Assembly (NCBI GenBank): GCA_030053925.1
Contig: JASGCX010000010.1
Coordinates: forward strand, 5,292 to 69,279
DNA: 63,988 nucleotides
Reading direction: 5' to 3'
Origin: Flavobacterium sp.
Lineage (GTDB): Bacteria > Bacteroidota > Bacteroidia > Chitinophagales > Chitinophagaceae
In this document: positions 21,262 through 31,364 of the stretch, in pieces
Layout: each line of letters starts with the position of its first letter
Numbering within the stretch: the stretch's first letter is position 1
Notes under the pieces: model-generated
Database searches by the model: none
What the model saw: the letters and a program-made list of their open reading frames with translations, nothing else
What the model was told of the DNA's origin: nothing
Program-made: the position numbers and the translations under genes

Positions 21262-21693
21262 ATGGCACAGGCAGCACATGCAGAACACAGCAACAACGGC
21301 GCAGTAAAAGAAATTTGGATTGTAACGGCCATTTTAACCGTACTTACTATAGTAGAATTAGCAATTGGCTTCTACATGATGGATGTAACTAACCCTAAAA
21401 CAATTTTGTTTCTTAAAGGCGCTATTGTTATTTTAATGATGGTAAAAGCATTTTATATTGTTGGTTATTTTATGCATTTAAAACATGAGCTAAAGAACTT
21501 AATAATGACCATTGTAGTGCCTTTAACATTATTCATTTGGTTCATCGCTGCTTTCTTATACGATGGGAATTCTTACAAAAACTTGCGTAATACTTACGAC
21601 CCCTACAAGAAAGCGCAAACAACTATAAAAGTTGAGAAAAAGAAAGAAGGTCATGCTGAACACGGCTCCGAAACGCATAAAACTGTTGAATAA
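21262..21693 (+). CDS. Cytochrome c oxidase subunit IV family (prokaryotic)
   Basis: Three-TM ORF with ILTVLTIVELAIGF and MMVKAFYIVGYFMHLKHE. Confidence 0.82.
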   Translation: MAQAAHAEHSNNGAVKEIWIVTAILTVLTIVELAIGFYMMDVTNPKTILFLKGAIVILMMVKAFYIVGYFMHLKHELKNLIMTIVVPLTLFIWFIAAFLYDGNSYKNLRNTYDPYKKAQTTIKVEKKKEGHAEHGSETHKTVE

Positions 21694-21731
21694 TTGGCTA
21701 ACGTTTTAATGCATTCATTCACATATTTAGA

Positions 21732-21757
21732 ACCATCGCTTGTGGCGATGGTTTTTT
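21732..21757 (+). terminator. Rho-independent terminator
   Basis: ACCATCGC-loop-GCGATGGT followed by a T tract. Confidence 0.8.
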
Positions 21758-21808
21758 AGTAGTAGCCATTACTAATGGTTATTATTTTGCAACACTTAAA
21801 TGTAGATT

Positions 21809-22621
21809 ATGAACAAGAAAGCATTGTTGGCTTTGTGCATTGCAATATTACTACCAGTTTGTAGCTATTTAATTTTAAAAGGTACTAGCGAAAGTGCCGT
21901 AGACATGCCTCGAAAATATTTGCTTGATACAGTAATTGAAAGCGTACAAAATGGCAAGCAATTTTCCGATAGTATTTGGCATAAAACGGCCAATATTACT
22001 TTGGTTAATCAACTTGGTGATACAGTAAGTTTGTATGATAAGCCAGGGAAAATTATTGTACTAGATTTCTTTTTTACCCATTGTAGAAGTATTTGCCCTA
22101 AGCTTACTAGAAATATGGCTAAACTGCAACATAGCTTTATTTTAGGTGGCAATTCAAGAAAGAAAATTGACACTGCTATTGTGCAATTTGTATCTTTTAC
22201 AATAGATGCTGAAAGAGATAGTGTAAGTGTTTTAAAAGACTATGCAGACCGTTTTAACGTGAACCACGATAACTGGTGGTTGCTTACAGGCAACCATGAT
22301 AGTATTGCTAATTTTGCCTTTGCAGAATTAAAAGTAGATAAGTTTAGCGGCGAGCCTGTTGATTCTGATTTTGTACATACCAATCGCTTTGTGGTGCTTG
22401 ATAAAAACTATGTAGTAAGGGGTTATTACAACGGGTTAGATTCTGCTTCTATAACCAAACTTGCTAGAGATATTGGCTTACTAATGCTAGAGAAAGACAA
22501 GACCAAAAAGAGCGAGGTTTTTACAAAAATTATTGAGTTAAAATGGTTGTGGTTAATCATTCTAGTGCTAGTGGTAATTTTTGTTTTATTCATCTCTAAT
22601 CGCAAAAAAATAAACGGGTAG
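21809..22621 (+). CDS. SCO1/SenC family copper chaperone
   Basis: FFFTHCRSICPKLTRNM (CxxxC) and NRFVVLDKNYVVRGYYNG. Confidence 0.88.
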   Translation: MNKKALLALCIAILLPVCSYLILKGTSESAVDMPRKYLLDTVIESVQNGKQFSDSIWHKTANITLVNQLGDTVSLYDKPGKIIVLDFFFTHCRSICPKLTRNMAKLQHSFILGGNSRKKIDTAIVQFVSFTIDAERDSVSVLKDYADRFNVNHDNWWLLTGNHDSIANFAFAELKVDKFSGEPVDSDFVHTNRFVVLDKNYVVRGYYNGLDSASITKLARDIGLLMLEKDKTKKSEVFTKIIELKWLWLIILVLVVIFVLFISNRKKING

Positions 22622-22672
22622 CTAAACCCGCAGCGTATAAATTTTGTTAAAGCCATTAAATACAGTGTCATC

Positions 22673-23215
22673 ATGTTAGCAGCCTCTTTTAAAAAAAATG
22701 ATAAGCAAGCCTTTTGGTTAATTGGTATTTTTTCTATGGTAGTGTTTACAGTAGTTGTGCTAATAAGCAACTTTAAACTTCAGGTACATTTAGGGTTTAA
22801 TGTGCACATTTTTGCTACAATCAACGCTATTATAAATTCATTAATAGCCGTGCTACTTGTATTGGCATTAGTTGCCGTAAAACAAGGCAATTATTTACTG
22901 CATAAAAAATTTATGATGGCCGCTTTAATAATGTCTATCTTGTTTTTAGTGTCTTATATTGCCCATCATTTATTGGCTGGAGAAACCAAATTTGGTGGTA
23001 AAGGAGTAGTGAAGATTATTTATTTATTGATACTAGCCACCCATATTTTCTTAGCAGCAATCATATTGCCCTTTATACTTTTTACCGCATATCGTGCTTT
23101 AATAGCAGAATTTTCGGTACACAAAAAGCTAGCACGCATTACTTGGCCATTGTGGTTTTATGTGGCTGTAACTGGGCCTATTGTTTATTTAATGATAAGC
23201 CCTTACTATCGCTAA
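22673..23215 (+). CDS. DUF420 family membrane protein
   Basis: Four-TM ORF with HIFATINAIINS, LHKKFMMAALI and TWPLWFYVAVTGPIVYLM; next to the SCO-like gene. Confidence 0.75.
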   Translation: MLAASFKKNDKQAFWLIGIFSMVVFTVVVLISNFKLQVHLGFNVHIFATINAIINSLIAVLLVLALVAVKQGNYLLHKKFMMAALIMSILFLVSYIAHHLLAGETKFGGKGVVKIIYLLILATHIFLAAIILPFILFTAYRALIAEFSVHKKLARITWPLWFYVAVTGPIVYLMISPYYR

Positions 23216-23231
23216 TATTCATTCGCTAAAT

Positions 23232-23272
23232 ACAAACGCCAACTTATGTAAGGTTGGCGTTTGTATTTTTTT
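23232..23272. terminator. Bidirectional-looking terminator between convergent genes
   Basis: ACAAACGCCAAC ... GTTGGCGTTTGT followed by a T tract. Confidence 0.85.
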
Positions 23273-23287
23273 TAGAGATAGAATATT

Positions 23288-24043
23288 TTAAACAACTTGC
23301 CTTACACTTTTAATAGCAGCACTCATTTCTTTTATCAGCGAAATATCTTTTTCAATAGCATTACCTACCACAATTACATCAGCACCAGCCTTACAGTTTA
23401 AGTACGCTTTTTCTGGTGTTGTAATACCTCCGCCAACAATTAATGGTGCTTCAATATGTTGCGATACAAACTGAATCATCTTTTCAGTAATTGGTCGTTG
23501 CGCACCGCTGCCTGCATCCATGTATATCAACTTCATACCTAGCATTTCGCCAGCCATAGCTGTACACATGGCTATTTCATTTTTATCTGCAGGTATAGGG
23601 CTTGCATTAGAAATATAAGAAACGGTTGTAGGTGCACCGCCATCAATAACCATATAACCTGTGGGCATTATTTCTAAACCACTCTTTTTTACAAAAGGTG
23701 CCGAAATTACATGCTGGCCAATTAACAATTCAGGATTACGGCCAGAAATTAACGATAAATACAGTAACGCATCTGCATAGCGGCTTACTTGCGATGGCGA
23801 ACCTGGAAATAAAATAACAGGAATATCGCAGTTGGCTTTTATTTGCTTTATGCAATCATCTAAATGGTTAGAAATAACTAAGCTGCCACCAACAAAAAAG
23901 TAATCAACAGAGGCTTCTAGGGCAATACTCACCAATTGATCAATAGTAGACACGTCTACCTTATCTGGGTCAATTAACACCGAAAACGACTTTTTCCCCG
24001 CTCGTTTTTTCTCTACAAATTGATGGTATAAAACTTGCTTCAT
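23288..24043 (-). CDS. Geranylgeranylglyceryl/heptaprenylglyceryl phosphate synthase family
   Basis: FSVLIDPDKVD, VILFPGSPSQVS, YMDAGSGAQRPI, LIVGGGITTPEKA. Confidence 0.87.
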   Translation of the reverse strand: MKQVLYHQFVEKKRAGKKSFSVLIDPDKVDVSTIDQLVSIALEASVDYFFVGGSLVISNHLDDCIKQIKANCDIPVILFPGSPSQVSRYADALLYLSLISGRNPELLIGQHVISAPFVKKSGLEIMPTGYMVIDGGAPTTVSYISNASPIPADKNEIAMCTAMAGEMLGMKLIYMDAGSGAQRPITEKMIQFVSQHIEAPLIVGGGITTPEKAYLNCKAGADVIVVGNAIEKDISLIKEMSAAIKSVRQVV

Positions 24044-24444
24044 GCAGTAAAAATGAAATGTGATTACTGCAAAATTGCAAGAAAAATAGCATTCAAGCAG
24101 TAATTATTAATTATTTGTTTGTTACTTATAATTAACCAAAGAAACCAAGTTAATCATATCTGCAATTTAGGGGTTGTTAGTAAAAATACCCTACTTTTTT
24201 TCAGATATTTTATTCAAAAATCCAAAAACTACACAATTGGTTGCGATGTTGCTATAAATAACTAGCAGTTCAATGGCCAAGATTAGCTATATTTTAGAAT
24301 AAAAACTGCTTAAAGTTATTATCCACATCTGTTAGCACTTGTTCATTTGTATTTCAATTTCGTAGAGATATTTTCGTAGAAGCGTTAAACATTCTTTAAC
24401 CATCCTTTCATCTACTTTCAAATCAGTAAATACCATTGCTTATT

Positions 24445-27400
24445 ATGGCAAAAACTACCAACAAAGGCTTGCAATTTAGCCGTCGTTTCACAAAAGAAAA
24501 TGTTAGCCCGTATGACATGTTTGCTTACGATTACCGAGACAGCGTTATTAAAAATCCCACCGGCGAAAAGGTGTTTGAAATGAATAATGTTGAGGTGCCA
24601 AAGCAATGGAGTCAAATAGCAACAGATATTCTTGCTCAAAAATATTTTCGCAAAGCTGGTGTACCACAAGCAGATGGTAGTGTAGGTAGAGAAACTTCTG
24701 TAAAGCAAGTAGCGCATCGTATGGCTAACTGCTGGCGAGTTTGGGGCGAACGTTATGGTTATTTTGCTACAAAAAAAGACGCTCAAATTTTTTACGATGA
24801 ATTGGCATACAGCATTTTAAATCAGTCATGCGTACCTAATAGCCCACAATGGTTTAACACGGGCTTGCATGAAAGTTATTGCATAACTGGTAAGCCGCAA
24901 GGGCACTACTTTGTAGACCCTAAAGATGGTGAATTAAAAAAATCTTCAAACGCTTACGAACGCCCTCAACCACATGCTTGCTTTATTTTAAGTGTAAGCG
25001 ACGATTTAGTAAATGAAGGTGGTATAATGGATTTGTGGGTGCGTGAAGCAAGAATATTTAAGTACGGTAGTGGTGTTGGTACTAACTTCTCGCAAATACG
25101 TGGTAGTGGCGAAAAACTGAGTGGTGGCGGCACTTCTAGCGGATTAATGAGTTTCTTAAAAATTGGTGATAGAGCCGCAGGCGCTATTAAAAGTGGCGGC
25201 ACTACAAGGCGTGCTGCTAAAATGGTTTGTTTAGATTTAGACCATCCAGAAATAATGGAATTTATCAACTGGAAAGTTGGCGAAGAAAAAAAAGTAGCTG
25301 CTTTAGTATCGGCGGGCTATGATAATAGTTACGAGGGTGAAGCTTACATGACAGTGGCAGGCCAAAACTCTAACAACTCAATTCGTATTCCTAATGAGTT
25401 TTTTAAAGTACTACAAGAAGATGGTGATTGGGAATTAAAAGCAAGAACTGATGGTAGCGTAATGAAAAAAATTCCAGCACGTGAAGTGTGGAAACAAATT
25501 GCTTACGCAGCTTGGGCTTGCGCCGATCCTGGTACACAATACGATACTACAATTAACGAGTGGCATACTTGCCCTAATGGTGGTAAAATTAACGCTTCTA
25601 ACCCATGTAGCGAATACATGTTTTTAGATAATACAGCTTGCAATTTAGCATCAATAAACCTACGTAAATTCTTTGATGAAAGTACCAACAAATTAGACGT
25701 TGAAGGTATTGAATACATTAGCCGTTTGTGGACTGTTGTGTTAGAAATATCTGTGTTAATGGCTCAGTTTCCTAGCAAAGAAGTAGCGCAATTAAGCTAC
25801 GATTATAGAACACTTGGTTTAGGTTTTGCCAATCTTGGTACTGTGTTAATGATTAGCGGTACACCATACGACAGCGAAGAAGCACGTGGCATTGCAGGTG
25901 CTGTAAGTGCCGTAATTACTGGTGTTGCCTATAAAACATCAGCAGAAATGGCGGCCTTCTTAGGCACATTTGCTAAGTACCAACAAAATAAAGCCCACAT
26001 GTTGCGTGTAATGCGTAACCATCGTGCCGCTGCATACGATGCCTCTGAAGCCTACGAAGGATTGGAAATAAAACCACAAGGTATTAATGCCAAATATTGC
26101 CCCGACTTTTTGTTAAAAGCAGCTACTAAAGCCTGGGACGAAGCAGTACAACTAGGCATCAAATATGGTTACAGAAATGCACAAACTACTGTAATAGCAC
26201 CAACAGGTACAATTGGCTTGGTAATGGATTGCGATACCACAGGTGTAGAACCAGATTTTGCCTTAGTGAAATTTAAAAAATTAAGTGGTGGTGGGTACTT
26301 TAAAATAATTAATGGGGCAGTGCCAAATGCCTTGAAAACATTAGGCTACAGCCAAAAAGAAATTGATGCTATTGAGAAATATACAGTAGGTGCTGCAAGT
26401 TTTGATGGTGCACCTTTTATAAATACACAAACACTTTTAGCCAAAGGCTTTTTGCAAGAAGAAATTAACAAGCTAAATGCAGCCGCTAAAGCTGCATTTG
26501 AAATTGGCTTTATCTTCAACAGATACGCATTGGGCGATGCATGCTTGCAACGCTTAGGGTTTACCGAAGTACAATATGGCAACTTTAGCTTTAACATGCT
26601 AGAAGCACTAGGCTTTACCGATGATGAAATTGATGCGGCTAACTACTATGTTTGTGGCGCTATGACGGTTGAAGGTGCACCATACTTAAAGCCAGAACAT
26701 TTGCCAGTATTCGATTGCGCCAATAAATGCGGTAAGAAAGGTGAACGTTACATTCATGCACACGGCCATATTCGTATGATGGGTGCTTGCCAGCCATTTT
26801 TAAGTGGTGCTATTTCTAAAACAATCAATTTGCCACACGAAGCAACTGTTGAAGAAATTGCAGACTGCTATAAAATGAGTTGGGAGTTAGGCCTTAAAGC
26901 CAATGCTTTATATCGTGATGGGTCAAAATTATCTCAACCATTAAGCAACAAATCCGATAAAAAGAAGAAGGCAGAAGCTGCAAACGAAGAACAACAAGAT
27001 ACAAGTTTAAAGTTGCAAGAAACAAGCAACCACCAATTGCTAACCAGTAATTCTGCCAATATTGTAGACCTTACAAAGCTTACTGTTGATGAACTTTTAG
27101 AAGAAGTAAATAAACGCATGGCGGCTTCAACAGATACTAAGTTAAAGCGTCAATTATCAAGAATAGTTGAGCGCAAAGCATTGCCTGCAAAACGCCGTGG
27201 CTATACGCAAAAAGCTAAAATTAATGGCCAAGTATTGTTTTTACGTACAGGTGAATATAACGATGGTACTTTGGGTGAAATATTTATTGACCTAGCAAAA
27301 GAAGGCTCAACGCTGCGTAGTTTGATGAACTGTTTTGCAATCTCCGTATCTGTTGGCTTACAATATGGTGTGCCATTAGAAGAGTTTGTAGAGAAGTTTG

Positions 27401-27810
27401 TGTTTACCAAATTTGAACCATCAGGCATGGTAGATCATCCAAACATCAAAACAACTACATCACTAGTAGATTTTGTTTTTCGTGCGCTAGCTTTTGATTA
27501 TTTAAACAGAACCGATTTGGTGCATGTACTTAACAAACCAGAAGTAGAAAACCTTGGCGAAGATGATGATACAACATTTATTGGTGAGCCACAATTAAGT
27601 AGTGTACGCATAGCCTCATCACCAGCATTACAACCTCAAAAAATTGCTGCAGCTACCACTAAAACAGATTATGGTATAGATGCAGTAAATGCTGCTGCTA
27701 AAAGTATGCAAAGCGATGCACCAAGTTGCAACACTTGTGGCCATATTACAGTACGTAGCGGCACTTGTTATAAATGCTTGAATTGCGGTAATAGCATGGG
27801 CTGTAGCTAA
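24445..27810 (+). CDS. nrdJ: Vitamin B12-dependent ribonucleoside-diphosphate reductase
   Basis: NSPQWFNTGLHESYCI, FKYGSGVGTNFSQIRG, NPCSEYMFLDNTACNLASINL, APTGTIG; C-terminal CNTCGHITVRSGTCYKCLNCG. Confidence 0.93.
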   Translation: MAKTTNKGLQFSRRFTKENVSPYDMFAYDYRDSVIKNPTGEKVFEMNNVEVPKQWSQIATDILAQKYFRKAGVPQADGSVGRETSVKQVAHRMANCWRVWGERYGYFATKKDAQIFYDELAYSILNQSCVPNSPQWFNTGLHESYCITGKPQGHYFVDPKDGELKKSSNAYERPQPHACFILSVSDDLVNEGGIMDLWVREARIFKYGSGVGTNFSQIRGSGEKLSGGGTSSGLMSFLKIGDRAAGAIKSGGTTRRAAKMVCLDLDHPEIMEFINWKVGEEKKVAALVSAGYDNSYEGEAYMTVAGQNSNNSIRIPNEFFKVLQEDGDWELKARTDGSVMKKIPAREVWKQIAYAAWACADPGTQYDTTINEWHTCPNGGKINASNPCSEYMFLDNTACNLASINLRKFFDESTNKLDVEGIEYISRLWTVVLEISVLMAQFPSKEVAQLSYDYRTLGLGFANLGTVLMISGTPYDSEEARGIAGAVSAVITGVAYKTSAEMAAFLGTFAKYQQNKAHMLRVMRNHRAAAYDASEAYEGLEIKPQGINAKYCPDFLLKAATKAWDEAVQLGIKYGYRNAQTTVIAPTGTIGLVMDCDTTGVEPDFALVKFKKLSGGGYFKIINGAVPNALKTLGYSQKEIDAIEKYTVGAASFDGAPFINTQTLLAKGFLQEEINKLNAAAKAAFEIGFIFNRYALGDACLQRLGFTEVQYGNFSFNMLEALGFTDDEIDAANYYVCGAMTVEGAPYLKPEHLPVFDCANKCGKKGERYIHAHGHIRMMGACQPFLSGAISKTINLPHEATVEEIADCYKMSWELGLKANALYRDGSKLSQPLSNKSDKKKKAEAANEEQQDTSLKLQETSNHQLLTSNSANIVDLTKLTVDELLEEVNKRMAASTDTKLKRQLSRIVERKALPAKRRGYTQKAKINGQVLFLRTGEYNDGTLGEIFIDLAKEGSTLRSLMNCFAISVSVGLQYGVPLEEFVEKFVFTKFEPSGMVDHPNIKTTTSLVDFVFRALAFDYLNRTDLVHVLNKPEVENLGEDDDTTFIGEPQLSSVRIASSPALQPQKIAAATTKTDYGIDAVNAAAKSMQSDAPSCNTCGHITVRSGTCYKCLNCGNSMGCS

Positions 27811-27841
27811 TTTTTGTAATCAGTTATCAGATAATATTTAT

Positions 27842-27875
27842 AGTAAAGCCTCGTTTAACGGGGCTTTACTATTTT
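27842..27875 (+). terminator. Terminator after nrdJ
   Basis: AGTAAAGCC-loop-GGCTTTACT then ATTTT. Confidence 0.8.
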
Positions 27876-28306
27876 GTAGGTTTAGGCAGTATAAATACCC
27901 AAGTGTATTGAAGTAAAAAACAAGCATTTTTATTTTGAGTACCCTGTTTAACCCTATGCAAAACAAGCATCGTTAATTGTGTAGTTACAATGGTATAGTG
28001 CAAAAGGTGGTAACAATTGCTAAAGAAAAATATCGCAATTAATTGGCGAGCCAACTACAAGTTACTAAAGCACCACGATAAGATTTTTTGCCTCACAAGT
28101 TGAATGTAATTTGTGCCATACTTTTTTTAGCAGTAATAAACCTTATAGCAGGTTTAATTTTATTGGCAATTAGCGCATTTATTTAGAGTTTAGCTATTTC
28201 TAAAACTTGAGCCTAAAATTTATAGCTTATGCACTATGTTATTAAAGCCAATTTATGTAAATAATTCAATTACCCGTTACTTTTACAAGTCTATATTCAT
28301 TACATC

Positions 28307-28780
28307 ATGCAGGTATCATTTTCGTACGATAAAAAGAAAACACTTCAAGCATTGCGCTACCACTTTATTGCACGGCCCGAAATTAAGTGGATGATGATTG
28401 TGGTAAACGTATTTGCAGTGGTTGCTGCAGCCCTATTTTATTTTCATAAAGTTAGGCCCGAGCCATTTTTATTAGGTACTATTATTTGGTTAATAATGAT
28501 GCTTGGTGTGTGGTATGTTTTGCCTTACAGTATTTACAATAAAGCAACTACTTTTAAAGAAAGTTTTACAATTTATTTCTCCGAACATCAAATAAAGCTA
28601 AGTAGCAACGTAGGATATGTAGATTGGCCTTGGAGTAAAATAATTATGTTCTTCGAGAGCCCTCATTTTTTTCATTTATACTTCGATGCAAAGTCTTTTT
28701 TTCTAGTGCCAAAAGACAATATGAGCGATGATTTTAGGCACGAATTAAGAGCGTTATTAAAAGCAAAAATTGATAAATAG
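28307..28780 (+). CDS. YcxB-like small membrane protein
   Basis: Two predicted TM helices, then FTIYFSEHQIKLSS...WSKIIMFFESPHFFHLYFDAKSFFLVPK. Confidence 0.6.
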   Translation: MQVSFSYDKKKTLQALRYHFIARPEIKWMMIVVNVFAVVAAALFYFHKVRPEPFLLGTIIWLIMMLGVWYVLPYSIYNKATTFKESFTIYFSEHQIKLSSNVGYVDWPWSKIIMFFESPHFFHLYFDAKSFFLVPKDNMSDDFRHELRALLKAKIDK

Positions 28781-28803
28781 TTTACCATTATAACTCCTTT
28801 TCT

Positions 28804-30246
28804 ATGCAAAAAATTATCTTCCTTTTCGCTGCTTTATTAGTGGTTGGTGTTACCAATGCACAAACAAAAAATACAGAGGTTTTAAAAGATCAAGCTATTA
28901 AAGATCTTCAAAGTAATTATGATGATTACAAGAAAGTGGCACTTCAAATTTGGAACTATGCAGAGGTTGGTTATAAAGAAGAAAAAAGCTCGGCTTTACA
29001 CCAAAAAACATTAAGCGATAATGGCTTTACTGTAGAAGCAGGCGTGGCCAATATTCCTACAGCATTTGTAGCTACTTATGGTAGTGGTAAACCAGTTATT
29101 GGTTTACTAGCAGAGTTTGATGCCTTGCCTGGTTTAGCGCAAGCTGCAACACCAGAGAAATCTGTTATTGAAGGGCAAAATGCGGGTCATGGTTGTGGCC
29201 ATCATTTATTTGGTACAGCTAGTGTGGCTGCTGCTATTGAACTAAAAAAATTAATAGCCTTAGGCAAGTTAAAAGGCACTATTAAACTGTACGGTTGTCC
29301 TGCAGAAGAAGGTGGTAGTGGCAAAGTGTACATGGTTCGTTCAGGTTTGTTTAGCAATGTAGATGCAGTTATTCATTGGCATCCTGGTAACGATAACGAA
29401 GTAACTATGACGAGTGCCTTGGCTAACTCATCTGCCAAGTTTCGTTTTCATGGCTTATCTGCACACGCTGCTGCGGCACCAGAAAGAGGCAGGAGTGCAT
29501 TAGATGGTGTAGAAAGTATGAATTACATGGTAAACATGATGCGTGAACATATCCCTCAAGAAACACGTATTCATTACGTAATTACAAATGGTGGCAAAGC
29601 ACCTAATGTAGTTCCAGATTTTGCAGAAGTTTACTACTACGTGCGTCATCCTAAACGAGACCAAGTAAAAGATATTTTTGAACGTGTGGTAAATGCAGCC
29701 AAAGGCGCAGCATTAGGTACAGGCACATCGGTTAACTATGAAATTATTGGCGGTACACATGACCTACTTTTAAATAAAACTTTGGGCGAAGTGATGCAGA
29801 AAAATTTAGAAAAAGTAGGCGGTGTAAATTACACCACAGACGAAATTGCATTTGCTAAAAAAATACAAACATCTTTTACATTTCCTGCACCAGATTTAAG
29901 CGTAGCCACAACAATAAAACCATTAAACCTAAGCCCCGATGCTGGTGGCGGTAGCACCGATGTTGGCGATGTAAGCTATGTAGTACCTACCGTAGGTATG
30001 AGTGCTGCAACTTGGGTACCTGGTGTACCTGCGCATAGCTGGCAAGCCGTAGCTTGTGGCGGTACCGATATTGGTATAAAAGGTATGATGGTAGCAGCTA
30101 AAACAATGGCACTAACGGCTATTGATTTATACACCAATCAGCAGTTGATAGATACAGCCACACAAGAATTTAAACAACAATTAGGTAGCTATCAATACAA
30201 GGCACTTTTAGGCGATAGAAAACCCGCATTAAACTATCGTGATTAA
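28804..30246 (+). CDS. M20D-family amidohydrolase (AbgB-like)
   Basis: GHGCGHHLFG, GLLAEFDALPGLAQ, FHGLSAHAAAAPERGRSALDGVE. Confidence 0.87.
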   Translation: MQKIIFLFAALLVVGVTNAQTKNTEVLKDQAIKDLQSNYDDYKKVALQIWNYAEVGYKEEKSSALHQKTLSDNGFTVEAGVANIPTAFVATYGSGKPVIGLLAEFDALPGLAQAATPEKSVIEGQNAGHGCGHHLFGTASVAAAIELKKLIALGKLKGTIKLYGCPAEEGGSGKVYMVRSGLFSNVDAVIHWHPGNDNEVTMTSALANSSAKFRFHGLSAHAAAAPERGRSALDGVESMNYMVNMMREHIPQETRIHYVITNGGKAPNVVPDFAEVYYYVRHPKRDQVKDIFERVVNAAKGAALGTGTSVNYEIIGGTHDLLLNKTLGEVMQKNLEKVGGVNYTTDEIAFAKKIQTSFTFPAPDLSVATTIKPLNLSPDAGGGSTDVGDVSYVVPTVGMSAATWVPGVPAHSWQAVACGGTDIGIKGMMVAAKTMALTAIDLYTNQQLIDTATQEFKQQLGSYQYKALLGDRKPALNYRD

Positions 30247-30367
30247 CATTTCTTTTGTCACGCATCCGTCATTTTACGCTTAAAATATTTTTTTTAGCGT
30301 ATGTAATAACGATACTTCTTGGCTAATTACGTGTAGCTACATATATTTGCATATACAAACATTGCCT

Positions 30368-31288
30368 ATGCCTCAAGTACACGAAATATTAAAGTTGGCT
30401 CATAGAGGTGGCATTGAGCCTAGTATGGATTTGTTGTATCATAAAGAACAGCATATTCCTGGCTCTATTAGCTATAACATTAACCGCTATTATGCGCAGC
30501 ACCCTTGGGTAGCCGAAGATACTGGTATGATGGTGTATCATTACGATGCAGACAAGCCCGATAACAATTATTTAGAACTTCGTTATTGTACCACTGGCAA
30601 TAAATATTGCTACGAGAAAAGTTGCTCTTTTTGCAAAGACCAACCTACTAATTGTAAAGGTGAACAAATAACTGTAGATGTATTTACATTCCATTTTTCT
30701 TCAGCTTTTTTATACCAGTTTACACACAATGTAAAACTGAGTAATCGTAAAGATGAAGTGTTGGCTTTTAAACATCCAAATACATTTACCAAAACTTTTC
30801 CTTTGTGCAGTAAAAAGCGCAATACACTAGATGCACTACTTAATCACAGCTACACAGGTGCTTTAGAAAACATCTTCATTAATGCCAAAGTACACGAACT
30901 ATTGTTGTATAGTTTAGATTGTTTGGTAGATGAAAAAGAAGAAGGCTTTAGCTGTAAGTTTTTAGAAGACGAACGTAGCCGTGAAGGTATTTACAAGGCA
31001 AGAGAAATTTTGCTACAGCACATTGGCAACCCAATTACCATTAAAGAATTGAGCCGTAAAGTAGCCATGAATGAGTGCTATGTAAAAAAAGGATTTAAAG
31101 AAATATTTGGTACAACTATTTTCGATTTTTACCAACAACAGCGCATGGAACACGCAAAATATTTGTTGTACGAAAAATCACTTAGCGTTACAGATGTGTC
31201 AGCACTTTTGGGCTATTCATCTATCTCGCATTTCTCTGCCGCATTTAAAAAACACACAGGTTTAAAACCTTGCGATTTATTGAAATAG
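30368..31288 (+). CDS. AraC-family transcriptional regulator
   Basis: C-terminal AraC HTH: ITIKELSRKVAMNECYVKKGFKEIFGTTIFDFYQQQRMEHAKYLL. Confidence 0.85.
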   Translation: MPQVHEILKLAHRGGIEPSMDLLYHKEQHIPGSISYNINRYYAQHPWVAEDTGMMVYHYDADKPDNNYLELRYCTTGNKYCYEKSCSFCKDQPTNCKGEQITVDVFTFHFSSAFLYQFTHNVKLSNRKDEVLAFKHPNTFTKTFPLCSKKRNTLDALLNHSYTGALENIFINAKVHELLLYSLDCLVDEKEEGFSCKFLEDERSREGIYKAREILLQHIGNPITIKELSRKVAMNECYVKKGFKEIFGTTIFDFYQQQRMEHAKYLLYEKSLSVTDVSALLGYSSISHFSAAFKKHTGLKPCDLLK

Positions 31289-31364
31289 CCATTTTAGTAA
31301 GCCATCTATCATAAGTTACTTACTATTTTGCCAATAATTAAAACTTTCTCTGCAATTTTAATGC

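Noticed and set aside
24060-24440. Possible cobalamin riboswitch upstream of B12-dependent nrdJ
   Set aside because: I could not find a recognizable B12-box in this AT-rich leader; a covariance model search would be needed.
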